Assembly (NCBI GenBank): GCA_963576725.1
Contig: OY755241.1
Location: 29,700,853-29,764,852, forward strand
Length of the DNA: 64,000 bases
Reading direction: 5' to 3'
Source of the DNA: Azorinus chamasolen
Lineage: Eukaryota > Mollusca > Bivalvia > Cardiida > Solecurtidae
Both the position numbers and the translations under genes were made by a program. Positions 1-10,159 of this stretch are shown here, one piece after another (positions within the stretch are counted from its first letter, which is position 1; each line of letters begins with the position of its first letter). The notes beneath the pieces are model-generated. The model was given only the letters and a program-made list of their open reading frames with translations. It was not told the DNA's origin and did not search any database.

Positions 1-37
1 GAAAGGGTTAAACCATGAAACTATGAAGTTCAAATTA

Positions 38-181
38 TGACATAGTGAATTCATAAAGCATAAATCACGAAGTCATGAAGTTGTAACTATGAAATAGTAC
101 ATTGGTGTATGACATAGTGAATTCATAAAGCATAAATCACGAAGTCATGAAGTTGTAACTATGAAATAGTACATTGGTGAA
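38..181. repeat. 72-bp direct repeat, two copies
   Basis: The block beginning TGACATAGTGAATTC at 38 recurs almost unchanged at 110. Shorter ATGAA/ATGAAG motifs run through it, so it looks like a small minisatellite. Confidence 0.8.
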
Positions 182-444
182 CTTGAAATAATTAATTTGA
201 AATCTTCCAGCATTAAGATGATACCACGTGTTTTTTGTATTGCAGTATCGGTACACTGACTGTAAACCCATGTCAAACCCTGGCTTACTTATTCAAGTCA
301 CCTAGTTCAACACGTTTACTAATTACTTAAATGCCCTGCATATTGTAGGAATCTCTATCCACATGAAACAAAAGTAATAAGCCATCGATCGAAAGAAATA
401 GAGCTAAGCACTTGTTACAGTGTTTGCACGCACTAAACTGGTCA
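182..444. other. Unassigned AT-rich sequence
   Basis: I see no gene, RNA gene or recognisable repeat here. Confidence 0.4.
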
Positions 445-694
445 TTAACCCTTCGCTTGCTATTCACGTCAATACACCTACCTGTAAATAGTGAAGACCC
501 AGATGAGACAGCTCCTGCAGGAGCTGTCTCATCAGGGTCTGCACTATTTACAAGTTGATTGTGCAACCAGTGCACTCCACAGCAGTGATTTCACAGCGAA
601 ATACTTGTACACAGTGAAGATATATGTAATTATACAACAAGGCATGGGTAAAGAAGGAGACATGTGTTTTAAAATTCAGCAAGCGAAGGGTTAA
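445..694. mobile_element. TTAA-2 MITE, complete (250 bp)
   Basis: Both ends carry TTAA and a perfect 17-bp terminal inverted repeat TTAACCCTTCGCTTGCT. An internal hairpin (about 486-554) has apex AGCTCCTGCAGGAGCT. There is no coding capacity; two short overlapping ORFs are products of the palindrome. Confidence 0.8.
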
Positions 695-729
695 GTATTA
701 TCATGCTAAGGTAACCCAGGCTCGCATTC

Positions 730-798
730 GCAAACAGCTTGGATCCAGATCAGACACCGAGTAACTCAGCCTCTCATCAGGATCCAGACTGTTTGACA
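730..798. repeat. TTAA-3 hairpin, diverged
   Basis: Arms GCAAACAGCTTGGATCCAGAT and GGATCCAGACTGTTTG pair around a degraded CCGAG/CTC apex. Confidence 0.65.
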
Positions 799-900
799 CT
801 AGATCAATAGTTTCTAAAACACTTGTACGAATCAGATGTTAGTCAAAATGCAACAGATGAAAGTGTTGGTAGACATGTTATACATGTAGCACAATCAGGT

Positions 901-1129
901 TTAACCCATTACTTCACAGGCTATTTTTAGATACAACCTTTTTGAGTAAATCCACCGAAAAGGAGAATTAACTAGAGAAAAGGAGACTTTTAGAATTTTG
1001 TAGTTTGAAACCATTGTGATAAATAGAGCATTTGCTCCTATAGGAGCAAATGCTCTATTTATCACAATGGTTTCACAAAGTGACTTTTACAGAGTCGTCA
1101 AAAGTCGTCAATATGAGGGAATGGGTTAA
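901..1129. mobile_element. TTAA-1 MITE, complete (229 bp)
   Basis: Ends are TTAACCCATTACTTCACA and its near complement before TTAA at 1126. A perfect stem of over 30 bp (about 1010-1075) carries the apex TTTGCTCCTATAGGAGCAAA. The TTAA flanks and CCC/GGG termini fit piggyBac-type insertion. Confidence 0.85.
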
Positions 1130-1157
1130 AAGATCTTGTGTACAGGCATTTGAAAAG

Positions 1158-1226
1158 TCTAGATCCATATCAGAGATATCTTAGAGGAATCTTCTGACCA
1201 AGATCTGCACTGTTTGTCATTCAAGA
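1158..1226. repeat. TTAA-2-like hairpin remnant
   Basis: It reads GATCCATATCAGA, then a decayed CTTAGAGGAATC apex, then ATCTGCACTGTTTGTC, matching the decayed TTAA-2 subtype seen at 26301 and 43575. Confidence 0.4.
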
Positions 1227-1292
1227 TTGTCTCACAAAGTATACTATTACAAAGTTGCTGGACTCTATCGTCAAACAGTGATGGACCACTTA

Positions 1293-1496
1293 CAGTAAAA
1301 CCTCTCTATAACGACCACTAAATTGTGTTAATTAGTTGGTATTTAGGGCAGATGGCTTCTTAAAGCAAGGTAAAAGTAAAACAGAACGCTCCTATAGGAG
1401 CTTTCTGTTTCACTTTCACCTTGCTTTAAGCAGACACATGCCTTTAAAACAAAATGCTTGATGTGATTTAGTGGCCGTTATAGAGAGGTTTTACTG
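1293..1496. mobile_element. TA-1 MITE, TATAACGG end type (204 bp)
   Basis: It starts CAGTAAAACCTCTCTATAAC and ends with the complement, flanked by TA. Inner arms contain GCTTAAAGCAAGGT. The apex is asymmetric: AACGCTCC on the left but GGAGCTTT on the right, an intermediate relative to the symmetric copies at 21118 and 54905. Confidence 0.85.
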
Positions 1497-1627
1497 TATC
1501 ATAATGTTGGTCGTACGATTCAGTAGCACGATGGGCTCCAGACCTCTTTGTGTTGGAAAATGTTTTACACAATTGTCGCATAACATTATATATGTGGCGA
1601 ACTGGGATTAAATTTGCAGTGAATTTC

Positions 1628-1731
1628 CTTGAACATATTTTATAGACGCACTTGTGAAGGATATAACTATGGATACAGTCTTGAACATATATAGATGCAC
1701 GTGTGAAAGATGTTACTATGGATACAGTCTG
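1628..1731. repeat. 52-bp direct repeat, two copies
   Basis: CTTGAACATAT...CTATGGATACAGT occurs at 1628 and again at 1680 with several substitutions. Confidence 0.7.
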
Positions 1732-2078
1732 TATGATAGAGTTTCACCTCTGTGCAAAACTCAAACATATGTCAATGTAGCCTTGATGTGATTTATGTCA
1801 CAAGCATGTCTATATACACGTGTCCATGACACGGGGTCTGATCTAGGTCAACACAGATGGATATCCCAATTTTTGAAGACTTTGTGCATTAATTGAACAT
1901 TATACAGACCTGTAGATAAAAGGGAGTATCATTCCAGAATTCTAATTTCTCCACCAAACCCCGTGTTGTTGCTATTTGTTCAAATAGCTTCTCCGGTGTG
2001 AGACTAATGAGTACAAAAAAAGACCGGATAAGAAATTTAGAAAGATCGGTACGCATGATATATGCACCTCCAGAACCA

Positions 2079-2206
2079 GCATGCTTCACTATGGAGTATT
2101 GGTGAGTGTTGCATGCTTCACTATGGAGTATTGGTGAGTGTTGCATGCTTCACTATGGAGTATTGGTGAGTGTTGCATGCTTCACTATGGAGTATTGGTG
2201 AGTGTT
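2079..2206. repeat. 32-bp minisatellite, four copies
   Basis: Units starting GCATGCTTCACTATGGAG begin at 2079, 2111, 2143 and 2175 and are nearly identical. The sequence just upstream (about 1935-1965) resembles one arm of FB-4 (TTTCTCCACCAAACCCCG). Confidence 0.85.
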
Positions 2207-2271
2207 GCTCCATTTTAGCCCTTGGCCAGGTATTGTTGTTTTTGTAATAACCACGTAGAGCGCATCAACCA

Positions 2272-2375
2272 TTAACCAGGTGTGGACGAATCTCTGATAA
2301 ACTTTGCAAATAGTTTGGCTCCAGATGAGACGCCGAGTAACTAAGCCCCATCTGGATCCATATTATTTGAAATTC
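2272..2375. repeat. TTAA-3 MITE fragment
   Basis: It begins TTAACCAGG and holds the arms TTTGGCTCCAGATGAGACGC and CATCTGGATCC; the right end is not recognisable. Confidence 0.55.
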
Positions 2376-2600
2376 TGGTCGTGTTTTTTGAAAAACAAAC
2401 ATGAAATCGTAGGTATCTCAAACTTTAAAGAGTAGATCACATATTCCTCAGCAAGTTAAATGTTAAAATGTTTAACGCTTTGGAGGTGTTTTAGAAATTA
2501 ATCATAAAAAGGCTAATCCTTGATATCTGAGAGAAACGACTATTATCTGAATACAAAAAATGTTTAAAGCGTCAAAGACTAATTAATGCGATCACATTAT

Positions 2601-2842
2601 ACTGTAAAGCCCTCTTTAATACGAACACACACTTAACCGAAAACCCACTTATCCGAACACTCGAATAATTTTCATTAACATACTTTAACGAAGATACAAA
2701 CTAAATTCCATGTTGAAAGTTAAGCAGGAAATTCCCCGATGAGGTTTCTACATGACTTTCATCATAGATTAAACAGCCGCCTGCCTTAAAAAAAATCTCA
2801 ATTCGTCTTTTAAGATAAAGGTTCGAATTAACGACGTTTTAC
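2601..2842. mobile_element. TA-1 MITE, strongly diverged
   Basis: Left end ACTGTAAAGCCCTCTTTAAT, inner remnants of AAGCAGG, ATGACTTTCATC and CCGCCTGCCTTAAA, and right end ATTAACGACGTTTTAC. Related AT-rich segments lie on both sides (TTATCTGAATACAA at about 2530 and TCATTTGAATACAA at about 2850), so it may have inserted into a duplicated stretch. Confidence 0.5.
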
Positions 2843-3003
2843 TTAAGGATTATCATTTGAATACAATAATTGCTTAAAGTGTCACAGGCTAATGCGGCTA
2901 TGTTCTAGTTAGCCATTTATCTGGCGTAAACAACACGAGGTCTACTCAAATTCTGAACAATATTTACACATTTTCGATTAAAAACCACATTTTAGAAACT
3001 ACT

Positions 3004-3092
3004 AACCGAGTGTAAACGGGCATTGACTCATGGCGAGACGGCTACCGACCGAGTGTAAACGGGCCTTGATATCCTGGTGAGACGGCTCTTTA
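3004..3092. repeat. 44-bp direct repeat, two copies
   Basis: ACCGAGTGTAAACGGGC occurs at 3004 and 3048, followed both times by a GAGACGGCT motif. Confidence 0.65.
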
Positions 3093-3139
3093 CGCGGTGT
3101 CGCACCAGGAATCAACTGTTGCGCTCAGCATGATAAAGG

Positions 3140-3368
3140 TTAACCCATTACCTCATAGGCTATTTTTAGATCCAACCACTTTGAATAAATCTACCGAAAA
3201 GGAGCATTAACTAGAAAAAGGGGGACATTTAGAATTTTGTAGTTGAAAACCATTGTGATGAATAGAGCATTTGCTCCTATAGGAGCAAATGCTCTATTTA
3301 TCACAATGGTTTCAACAGGTGACTTTTACAGAGGCGTAGAAAGGCGTATTTATGGAGGAAAGGGTTAA
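3140..3368. mobile_element. TTAA-1 MITE, complete (229 bp)
   Basis: TTAACCCATTACCTCATAGG to GGAAAGGGTTAA with the conserved long hairpin at about 3248-3314. The outer arms differ from the copy at 901 far more than the hairpin does. Confidence 0.85.
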
Positions 3369-3451
3369 ACTGTTTTACATTCTGGGAGCGTTGTTGAAAA
3401 ATAAAACATGATATTTTAGACAAACGTGTTTAATTCGAAAGCTTTTCAGGG

Positions 3452-3643
3452 TTAACCCTATCAGCGCGGTCCTTTGCAAACAGTGGAGACCCAGAGCAGA
3501 CGGCTCGTAGATGAGGCCTCTCACCAGGCTCTGCAATGTTAGTCATCGTATTTTTTTTCTTAAAAATATATACGCGGTAAGGTTGGCTTTTTTTTAAAAA
3601 AATTTGGAACAGTCCATTTGAAAACTCAGCATTGAAAGGGTAA
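3452..3643. mobile_element. TTAA-2 MITE, diverged
   Basis: Ends TTAACCCTAT and AAAGGGTAAC. The hairpin keeps GACCCAGAGCAGACGGCTC but its right arm has decayed to GAGGCCTCTCACCAGG. Confidence 0.6.
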
Positions 3644-3941
3644 CAGACTAATACTACGATGGTCTGGTTTAATTGTGTCGGACGCAAGTCAATTAATTGA
3701 GTGTTCAGTGAAAACTCATCAAAGCATTATAATGCAAATAGAGCGACAAGCGACTCTACCATAAAACCGGATACCATTTACATATTGAAAAGAAACCAAT
3801 CAATCAATTATCATGTCAATGAAATCGCAATTTTTGTTGATCACATCAAGTTCAACCTCTATCTGTGATTCGAACTTGTCAATGGAGGTACGAGGTATAC
3901 ATGCATTGCATGAGAAGTTTCACATAAAATATCTCAATGTT

Positions 3942-4012
3942 TTAAACCTTTACTCCATAGATACGCCTTTCTATGCCTTTGCAAACAGAGTAGACCCAGA
4001 TCAAACGGAGAG
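3942..4012. repeat. TTAA-2 MITE, left half only
   Basis: TTAAACCTTTACTCCATAG, then CGCCTTTCTATGCC and CAGAGTAGACCCAGATC. The element stops at the apex, directly before the TA-1 copy that follows. Confidence 0.6.
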
Positions 4013-4022
4013 AAAACGTATG

Positions 4023-4158
4023 CAGTAAAGCAAAACCACTCTAAACCGGAATTCTAGCGGAGAAGAATTTAGATACTTTAAAGCAGGTGGCTGCTTGATC
4101 TGCCACCTGTCTAAAAGACCGATATTTATACTATATGTAACGTCTAGAGGTTTTACTG
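4023..4158. mobile_element. TA-1 MITE lacking its central hairpin
   Basis: Left end CAGTAAAG/CAAAACC and right end GAGGTTTTACTG flanked by TA. The inner arms GCAGGTGGCTGCTTGATC and GCCACCTGTC almost abut, so the ATGCAGAAAGCTCC hairpin has been deleted. Confidence 0.6.
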
Positions 4159-4213
4159 TACAATGTTGGACTAATGCATAGACGAATAATATCTGCGACA
4201 CGGATACTTTAAC

Positions 4214-4440
4214 ATAACCCTTTCCTCCGTAAATACGCCTTTCTACGCCTCTGTAAAAGTCACTTTATTAAACCATTGTAATAAATAGAGCATTTGCTCA
4301 TATAGGAGCAAATGCTCTATTTATCACAATGGTTTCAAACTACAAAATTCTATTTTTTCCTTTTCTCTAGTTAATGCTCCTTTTCGGTAGATTTATTCAA
4401 AGAGATTTGGTTTAAAATAGCCTATGGAGTAAAGAGATAA
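4214..4440 (-). mobile_element. TTAA-1 MITE, inverted copy
   Basis: Reverse orientation: ATAACCCTTTCCTCC at the left and CTATGGAGTAAAGAG at the right, with the hairpin at about 4268-4335 (apex CTCATATAGGAG). Confidence 0.75.
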
Positions 4441-4616
4441 ACATATCACAATTATAAGTGATTATTCGTAAGGATTTTCAGCATCCTATTGCTTTTAAAC
4501 CATCTACAAGACATTTATAGACACATTGCCTTTAACTCGCACTAAGAGTGAGTTTTGCTCAAAAATTTGTTTCAGTTCTTGTAACACCAGAGCCGTAGAT
4601 ATATTTGAATTCACCC

Positions 4617-5089
4617 TTAAGGTGTGACCCCGGTGAGCAATTGCTTCCGGAGTAAGAAGTAGTTCTTTAGAAATGCAGTGCTTTAAATATGAGCTAATAA
4701 GTGTCTCTTAAGAACCTGACAGGCTGAATAATTGCATATTTTCAAGTTATTTTGTGTATTCTCTGCCCATTGGGGTCATTTTTTGTGACTCTCTTGCAGA
4801 ACTACTTCCTCTGGTGGATGTTGGGAAATATGTGTGTGGAGCGTCAGAATGGCCCAAATTTAAAGCGAAAATAGACTGTGTGTACATACTTTTGTGTGTA
4901 GCGAAAACAGTCAGCGTTTTTGACCTTGTTTTCTGGTGATCTAGAGACAGTGTTTGGACTAGATATGAATGTGTTAAGAGGGTATAACCCAAATCTATGC
5001 CTGGAAGTAGATAGGAGATGCAGAAAATGCCTGATGCCCGTTTTTACATCGAATAAAGAAGGGCAAATTTAACCGGGCTCACACCTTAA
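4617..5089. mobile_element. TTAA-flanked element with GGTGTGA ends (about 473 bp)
   Basis: CTTAAGGTGTGACCCCGGT at 4616-4634 is matched by its reverse complement with one mismatch at 5072-5090. Both ends carry TTAA. The interior has no hairpin of the types above and no convincing ORF. It abuts the TTAA-2 copy starting at 5091. Confidence 0.55.
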
Positions 5090-5090
5090 G

Positions 5091-5342
5091 TTAACTCTTT
5101 CCGCCATGAATATGCATGTAAGCAATAATGACGTCATGTATATATATTATATTAATTTGTTATAATAGCACATGGACACATGACGTTTTGACTATGACAG
5201 AAACTGTAGAATCATATCTATATTATATATTATATTGCACACAGAGCAGACCCTGATCAGACGGCTCCTATAGGAGCCGTCTGATCTGGGTCTACTCTGT
5301 TTGCAAATAAAAGGCGTATATATTTATGGAGTAAATGTTTAA
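5091..5342. mobile_element. TTAA-2 MITE, complete (252 bp)
   Basis: TTAACTCTTTCCGCC at the left, TTTATGGAGTAAATG and TTTAAA at the right. Hairpin at about 5240-5306 with apex CGGCTCCTATAGGAGCCG. The AT-rich half contains AATAATGACGTCAT, as in other copies. Confidence 0.8.
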
Positions 5343-5423
5343 AATCCCCAAAATGTTTTAGTAGTCGCTGTAAAGATATTTTACTGTATAATTTATTCAA
5401 ATAATCATTGTCGTTTTAGATAG

Positions 5424-5616
5424 TTACAGTAAAATATCGATTTTTCGAAATTTTAGTAATGAAGAATTGGTGCCGTTTTAGGCAGTTGATGTAGGGTGAT
5501 AGGGTGATAGTCATGCAGAAAGCTTCTAGAGGAGCTTTCTGCATGACTTTCACCCTGCATTAAGCTGCCACCTGCTTTAAAATCGATAATGATATCGCAT
5601 TTAATATTTTGCTGTA
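5424..5616. mobile_element. TA-1 MITE, TTCGAA end type
   Basis: ACAGTAAAATATCGATTTTTC at the left and a decayed ATTTTGCTGTA at the right. Inner hairpin ATGCAGAAAGCTTC/TAGAGGAGC with arms GTGATAGTC and GACTTTCACC. Confidence 0.75.
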
Positions 5617-5859
5617 TATAGAATATCGTCTTGAGTCAGTAGTATAACCCACATATTTTCCTTCCTTAGTTTGAGGTTGCGGGACTTCTCATTGCACACA
5701 TCTGTATTCTTCTTCGTGTTGTTACTCTTCACAACTGCCCCGGATAGGAAATCCTCTGAGTAGAAGCAAGATTGAGTTTGACTGTGAAAACACATATTGT
5801 AATTGATTAATAGAGACGTCTTATCATATAGTTTATTAAGTTCAACCAATCATTTTCCT

Positions 5860-6108
5860 TTAACCCTTTCCTTCATATAAACGTGTTTAACGCATCTGCA
5901 AACAGAGTAGACCCATACCAGACGGCTCCTAGAGGAGCTGTCTGATCAGGGTCTGCTCTGTTTGCTAACGGAATTTGATAGATCTGTTTAATTACTTTCT
6001 AAAATGGCTACTATGTTCGACTTCCCATATTTCATTATAACTGTTTTGTCCATTAATATTCAGTAGGTATTGAAATTTGGAATAAATATAGAACAGGGAA
6101 TGGGTTAA
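5860..6108. mobile_element. TTAA-2 MITE, complete (249 bp)
   Basis: TTAACCCTTTCCTTCATAT to GGGAATGGGTTAA, with a hairpin (about 5898-5965) whose apex is GCTCCTAGAGGAGC. Confidence 0.8.
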
Positions 6109-6344
6109 CATGCTATATAGAACAGATGCGGGCGCCAGCAGTGTAACCACACAGATAGTTGGCCTACCTTGTGGGACATGTGGGAAAGAGGTGTAAAAAC
6201 ACGCATATTTTAGGAAATTTAAGCATTGTTTTTTATATCTCTACTAAGCCTTATCTGCCGCTATGCATTAGAATCTCCTCCTTCACCATTGGATTTGTCT
6301 AAAAAAACAGATTTTGATAGATCAGAAGGCATTTAGCTACAGTC

Positions 6345-6520
6345 CTGGGTCCATGCTTATAAAACTTTTAGTTGAGTCTGAGTTCGTTCTCAAGTTTTTG
6401 ATTGGTCAGATTTGAGCCTTAAATCTGACCAATCAAAAGCTTGAGAACTCAAATCTGACCAATCAAAAGCTTGGGAACGAACTCAGACTCGACTAAAAAG
6501 CTTTATAAGCATGGACCCAG
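6345..6520. mobile_element. FB-5 fold-back element
   Basis: Long inverted arms run from GGGTCCATGCTTATAAAAC to its complement at the right end. They contain GAGTCTGAGTTCGTTCTC and GATTGGTCAGATTT. Part of the right inner arm is duplicated. Fragments of the family recur at 18865 and 50330. Confidence 0.75.
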
Positions 6521-6899
6521 ATTGGTAGATGATTGTAGTTACTTGGGAAACACCAACCCCTCTTGCAAGAATAAAGAATTAAATGAATACAGGTCAATTA
6601 TAAATAATCAATAACAACAATTAATTGTACACCGTGTATCGGAGCTATTTGCGTTTTTTATTCACCTGAATTATGGGCTGAAATGAAATTCAAATCATAT
6701 CAATTTTTTCAGTGAATCCATTGAATTATCGTTTAAACATCAATATTGGCACTACAAGGTTTTTAACATGTCTAAATCAGTCTGTATTTGGAAATTCAGC
6801 CTGAATTACAAAGATGATGGAAATGTATGAGGTATTACTGAACACTAATAGTGATTATGTCACTGCTATGATCCAGGTAGCAGCCATAGTACAAGCACA
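6521..6899. other. Unassigned AT-rich sequence
   Basis: Nothing recognisable as a gene or repeat. Confidence 0.4.
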
Positions 6900-7110
6900 T
6901 GAGCGTATTTCAGATACTGTAGATAAAATGGCGTACTTCCATACTATAGATAAAAGGGCATAGTCTCGTACTATGGATAAAAGGATGTACTTCAATACTA
7001 TATATAAAAGAGCGAATTTCAAAACAACAAATAAAATAGTGTATTTCAATATTATAACTAACTGGGCGTATTTCAATATATATAGATAAAAAACAATGGC
7101 GTGTTTCTAT
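6900..7110 (-). repeat. Degenerate 28-bp minisatellite, inverted
   Basis: Units of the type ACTATAGATAAAAGGGCGTA repeat about every 28 bp with many changes. They are the reverse complement of the units in the 48119-49066 array. Confidence 0.7.
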
Positions 7111-7119
7111 ACTATAAAC

Positions 7120-8067
7120 AAGAGTACCGCATACGGTACATAATAAAGGCCGCGCAGAGAGTTAAGGTCAGCAAGTAGATCATTGTCGTTGGTTGTGCCA
7201 AAAAGTCGTAAGGTAAAATACGGTGAGAGAAGTTTCATGCATGCAGCTCCGAAACTTTGGAATGCTCTACCTTCAGGCATTAGAGACGCAAGGTCACTGG
7301 CATGTTTCAAAAGGTGTCTGAAAACGCATCTTTTCAACATTTGTTACTAGGACAGTTTTGTTTAGAATAGGAATGGCTTTCAGCCAACCTATTAAGCTAA
7401 CAGGTTACCCAATAGTCATGTACAGTGGCAACTAAACTAAGGATAGGAATGGCTTTCAGTCAACCTATTAAGCTAACAGTTGACCCAGTAGTCATGTACA
7501 GTGGCAAATGAGTTCAGGATAGGAATGGCTTTCAGCCAACCTATCAAGCTAACAGTTGACCCAATAGTCGAATAAATGGATGGATTTTCAGTCAGCCCAT
7601 TTATTCTAATTTATGATATTCATGAGCATGGCTTTCAGTCAACTTGTCTGTATCAAGTTTGTTAATATAGATTATTCAGATTTGTGATATTGATGAGCAT
7701 GGCTTTCAGTCAACTTGTCTGTATCAAGTTTTGTTAATACAGAGTATTCTAATTTGTGATATTGATGAGCATGGCTTTCAGTCAACTTGTCTGTATGAAG
7801 TTTGTTAATACAGTTTATGCTATTCCTTGCGGATAGTGATTTCATATATATTGTATATCTTTTGCATATCTTTCACTGACCGAATGGAAAATCAAGTAGT
7901 TCCTTCCGGCTAGCGATTTCATATATATTGTACATCTTTCATTGTCTGGATAGATAATCATGCGGATCGTTCCGGCTAGTGATTTCATCCATGTGAAGCG
8001 CTTTTGAACGCACATATCCAGTGTGAAAAAAGCGCTATATAAATGTGGTATAATAATAATAATAATA
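7120..8067 (+). mobile_element. 5'-truncated LINE, 3' end
   Basis: A reverse-transcriptase C-terminus remnant (7147-7350) is followed by an untranslated region with internally repeated blocks: GGAATGGCTTTCAG units at about 7369, 7447 and 7522, and GAGCATGGCTTTCAGTCAAC units at about 7624, 7694 and 7767. It ends in AGCGCTATATAAATGTGGTA and a (TAA)n tail at 8051-8067. This is typical of a 5'-truncated non-LTR retrotransposon of the CR1/L2 kind. A second copy of the tail lies inverted at 42131. Confidence 0.8.
7147..7350 (+). pseudogene. Non-LTR reverse transcriptase C-terminus, remnant
   Basis: The frame ending at the TAG at 7348 translates with the segments SLVVPKSRKVKYGERSF, HAAPKLWNALPSGI and LACFKRCLKTHLF. 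The pattern AAPKLWNxLP...FKxxLKTHLF is the usual extreme C-terminus of CR1/L2-type reverse transcriptases. In-frame stops lie immediately upstream (TAA at 7144), and no palm or endonuclease domain is present. It is a dead fragment whose original polypeptide would have been several hundred residues longer. Confidence 0.75.
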
Positions 8068-8119
8068 CGCCCACTTGCAAACTTTCTCTGATTCAATATG
8101 CCTTATAAGTGTTGACATT

Positions 8120-9145
8120 TTCTAATCTGTGCTTCAGATCTTAATTTCCATATTAAGGTGATACTATTTTTTTTAAAAAATGAAGTGAATATCTTATTAA
8201 ATAAAAAAGTTACTGCTAATTCTCATTTTTGCAGATTTTTGTAAAGTGCAATGGCCATAACTCTGTAAAGACAAACTGAATTAACCTCAAAATAAACTCA
8301 GCTTCAAATTTTGTTGCTTAAAACATTTGTGTTAAGTTTCATTTATATCATTTTAATAGTCTTCCCAGAAAATAACAGACAAACTAAAAGTTGGCCGACA
8401 AACAAAGTTCAAGGACCATAACTTTAGAATAATATGACATATCAAAACCCCCGCAATATATGTGAAAATTCACATTAAGGTTTAACCATATAAAAAATGA
8501 AGTAAATATCATTTCAAATGAAAAAGTTATGGCCATCCTCATATTTGCATAGATTTGCATTATTTTTTTTAAGTGCAAGGGCCATAACTCCAAAACAACG
8601 AATCAAATGATCCTCAGAATCGGCTTAGCTTCAGGTCTTGATGAATTAAACATGTGGGTGAAGTTTCATTAATATCTGTCAAACAGTTTTGCCAGAACAC
8701 AGCGGACAAACTATATGCATATATTTGCATTATTTTTTAAGTAAAAGGGCCATAACTCCGAAACGACAAATCAAATGAACCTCAGAATCGACTCAGCTTC
8801 AGATCTTGATGCATTAAACATTTGTGTGAAGTTTCATTAATATCTCTCAAATTAGTTTCCAAGAAAACAGCGGACAAACTATTTGCATATTTTTTTAAGG
8901 ATAAGGACAAGGGCCATAACTCTGAAATGAAAAATCAAATGAATCTCAGAATCAACTCAGCTTCAGATCTTGATGCATTAAAGATTTGTGTGAAGTTTCA
9001 TTAATATCTGTCAAATAGTTTTCCCAGAAAACAGCGGACAAACAAAATGTTGACGGACGAACGAACGGGCGAACGAACGAACGAACGAACGGACGGACGG
9101 ACGGACGGACAGGGCCACGACAATATACGACCACCTTTATTAGGT
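8120..9145. repeat. Modular dispersed repeat, about 165-bp modules
   Basis: The motif GGCCATAACTC (one copy GGACCATAACTT) recurs at about 8250, 8411, 8578, 8747 and 8911. Each is followed by TCAGCTTCAGGTCTTGATG, GTGAAGTTTCATTAATATC and AGCGGACAAAC in the better copies. It ends in a (GAAC/GGAC)n tract and a short hairpin, CCACCTTTATTAGGTGG, near 9130-9146. The architecture matches the element at 30535-31720. Confidence 0.7.
9053..9112. repeat. (GAAC)n/(GGAC)n simple repeat
   Basis: Near-perfect tetranucleotide run at the 3' end of the modular repeat. A minus-strand ORF across it, rich in R, P, F and S, is a product of the simple repeat. Confidence 0.9.
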
Positions 9146-9221
9146 GGGTATATAATAAAAGGGCGTATTTCATACTATATATAAATGGGCGTATTTCTAT
9201 ACTGCATGTATATATAAAATG

Positions 9222-9403
9222 GGGGCTCCGTGGCCGAGTGGTTATGGTCTTCGACTGACAATCGCTTAGCCCCACACTGCTGTGGTTCGAATCCCGGTCT
9301 GGGCATTTGGAATTTTCATGTTTCTACCTAAATGTTTTTCATTCTGTGCACAGAGGAGATGGCTGAAATACTGCTAAAGCGACGTAATAATATACAGGGG
9401 CTA
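9222..9403 (+). mobile_element. tRNA-derived SINE
   Basis: The head carries A box TGGCCGAGTGG (9231-9241) and B box GGTTCGAATCC (9284-9294), the RNA polymerase III internal promoter. The body ends GATGGCTGAAATACTGC, then AAAGCGACGTAATAATATA. The tail after the tRNA-like part distinguishes it from a functional tRNA gene. Confidence 0.75.
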
Positions 9404-9499
9404 TTATTTTGGAAAATGATTTTTTTTATTATATACGCATGCTATATCTGTTTCTGTGAAGTTCTTACTGTTACCAATGGGCCATGTTTCAAACACAGC

Positions 9500-9760
9500 T
9501 AACAGTACCCCACAGGATAATTAAGACCAAACCTCTTTGAATACACCTACTGAAAAAGGAGCATTTACAAACCAAAAAGGAAAGTTTTGTAATTGTGTAG
9601 TTTTTAAACCATAATGATAAATAGTGCATTTGCTCCTATGCAGTGACAAATATATTCATGTACTGTATATGTCTCTGTCTTGTGGAACAAATGTTCTATT
9701 CATCAAAATGGTTTCTAAAAGGGAGCTTTACAGGGGAATCAAAAGGCGTGAACATGACGG
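9500..9760. mobile_element. TTAA-1 MITE, old and diverged
   Basis: Recognisable CCAAACCTCTTTGAATACACC, AAACCATAATGATAAATAGTG and TTTGCTCCTAT. The loop carries an extra segment of about 40 bp, and the right arm resumes at GGAACAAATGTTCTATTC. Confidence 0.6.
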
Positions 9761-9822
9761 AATCGGTCAAAAGGCGTAAACATGAGGGTATGGCTCAAAA
9801 GGCGTCAATATGAGACAGTGAG
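9737..9822. repeat. Triplicated right end of a TTAA-1 MITE
   Basis: Three adjacent 28-bp blocks of the type CAAAAGGCGT(G/A/C)AACATGA are variants of the element terminus. Confidence 0.6.
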
Positions 9823-9914
9823 CTAGACTGCAGCGTACTGCGCAGATGGAGTCTTAAAAACGAAACATTATGACAGAAACTATAATCCGATCTAAATTAC
9901 CAGACTATTAATCA

Positions 9915-10080
9915 ATAAGCAAACCGAGCAGACATGGATTAGACTGTACCTACATAATCTCGATCCACTCTATTTACAAATGCGTCAATATACATAATTG
10001 TATTTAAAATAAGAGACAAGTAGCCGATTACTGCATGCTGAAAGTCATACAGAAACCTCCTATAAATTATTTTAAAGTCC
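9915..10080. repeat. Degraded TTAA-2 and TA-1 fragments
   Basis: 9915-9995 resembles a TTAA-2 hairpin (AACCGAGCAGACATGGATTAG ... CTCTATTTACAAATGCG). 10019-10080 holds a decayed TA-1 arm (TGCATGCTGAAAGTCAT). Confidence 0.4.
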
Positions 10081-10159
10081 GCTGTTTATACGGTTTTGAA
10101 CTATTCATTTTTATTCATCCTTCCCATTTCACCATTTAGAACTTGCACTTTAATTTAGA

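Noticed and set aside
1010..1075. microRNA precursor hairpin
   Set aside because: The same perfect hairpin occurs in more than a dozen MITE copies. The symmetry is that of the element, although transcripts could still feed small-RNA pathways.
9222..9300. Functional tRNA gene
   Set aside because: A and B boxes are present, but a SINE body and tail follow and the stems do not form a clean acceptor. The same holds for 14211, 23760, 63339 and 63747.
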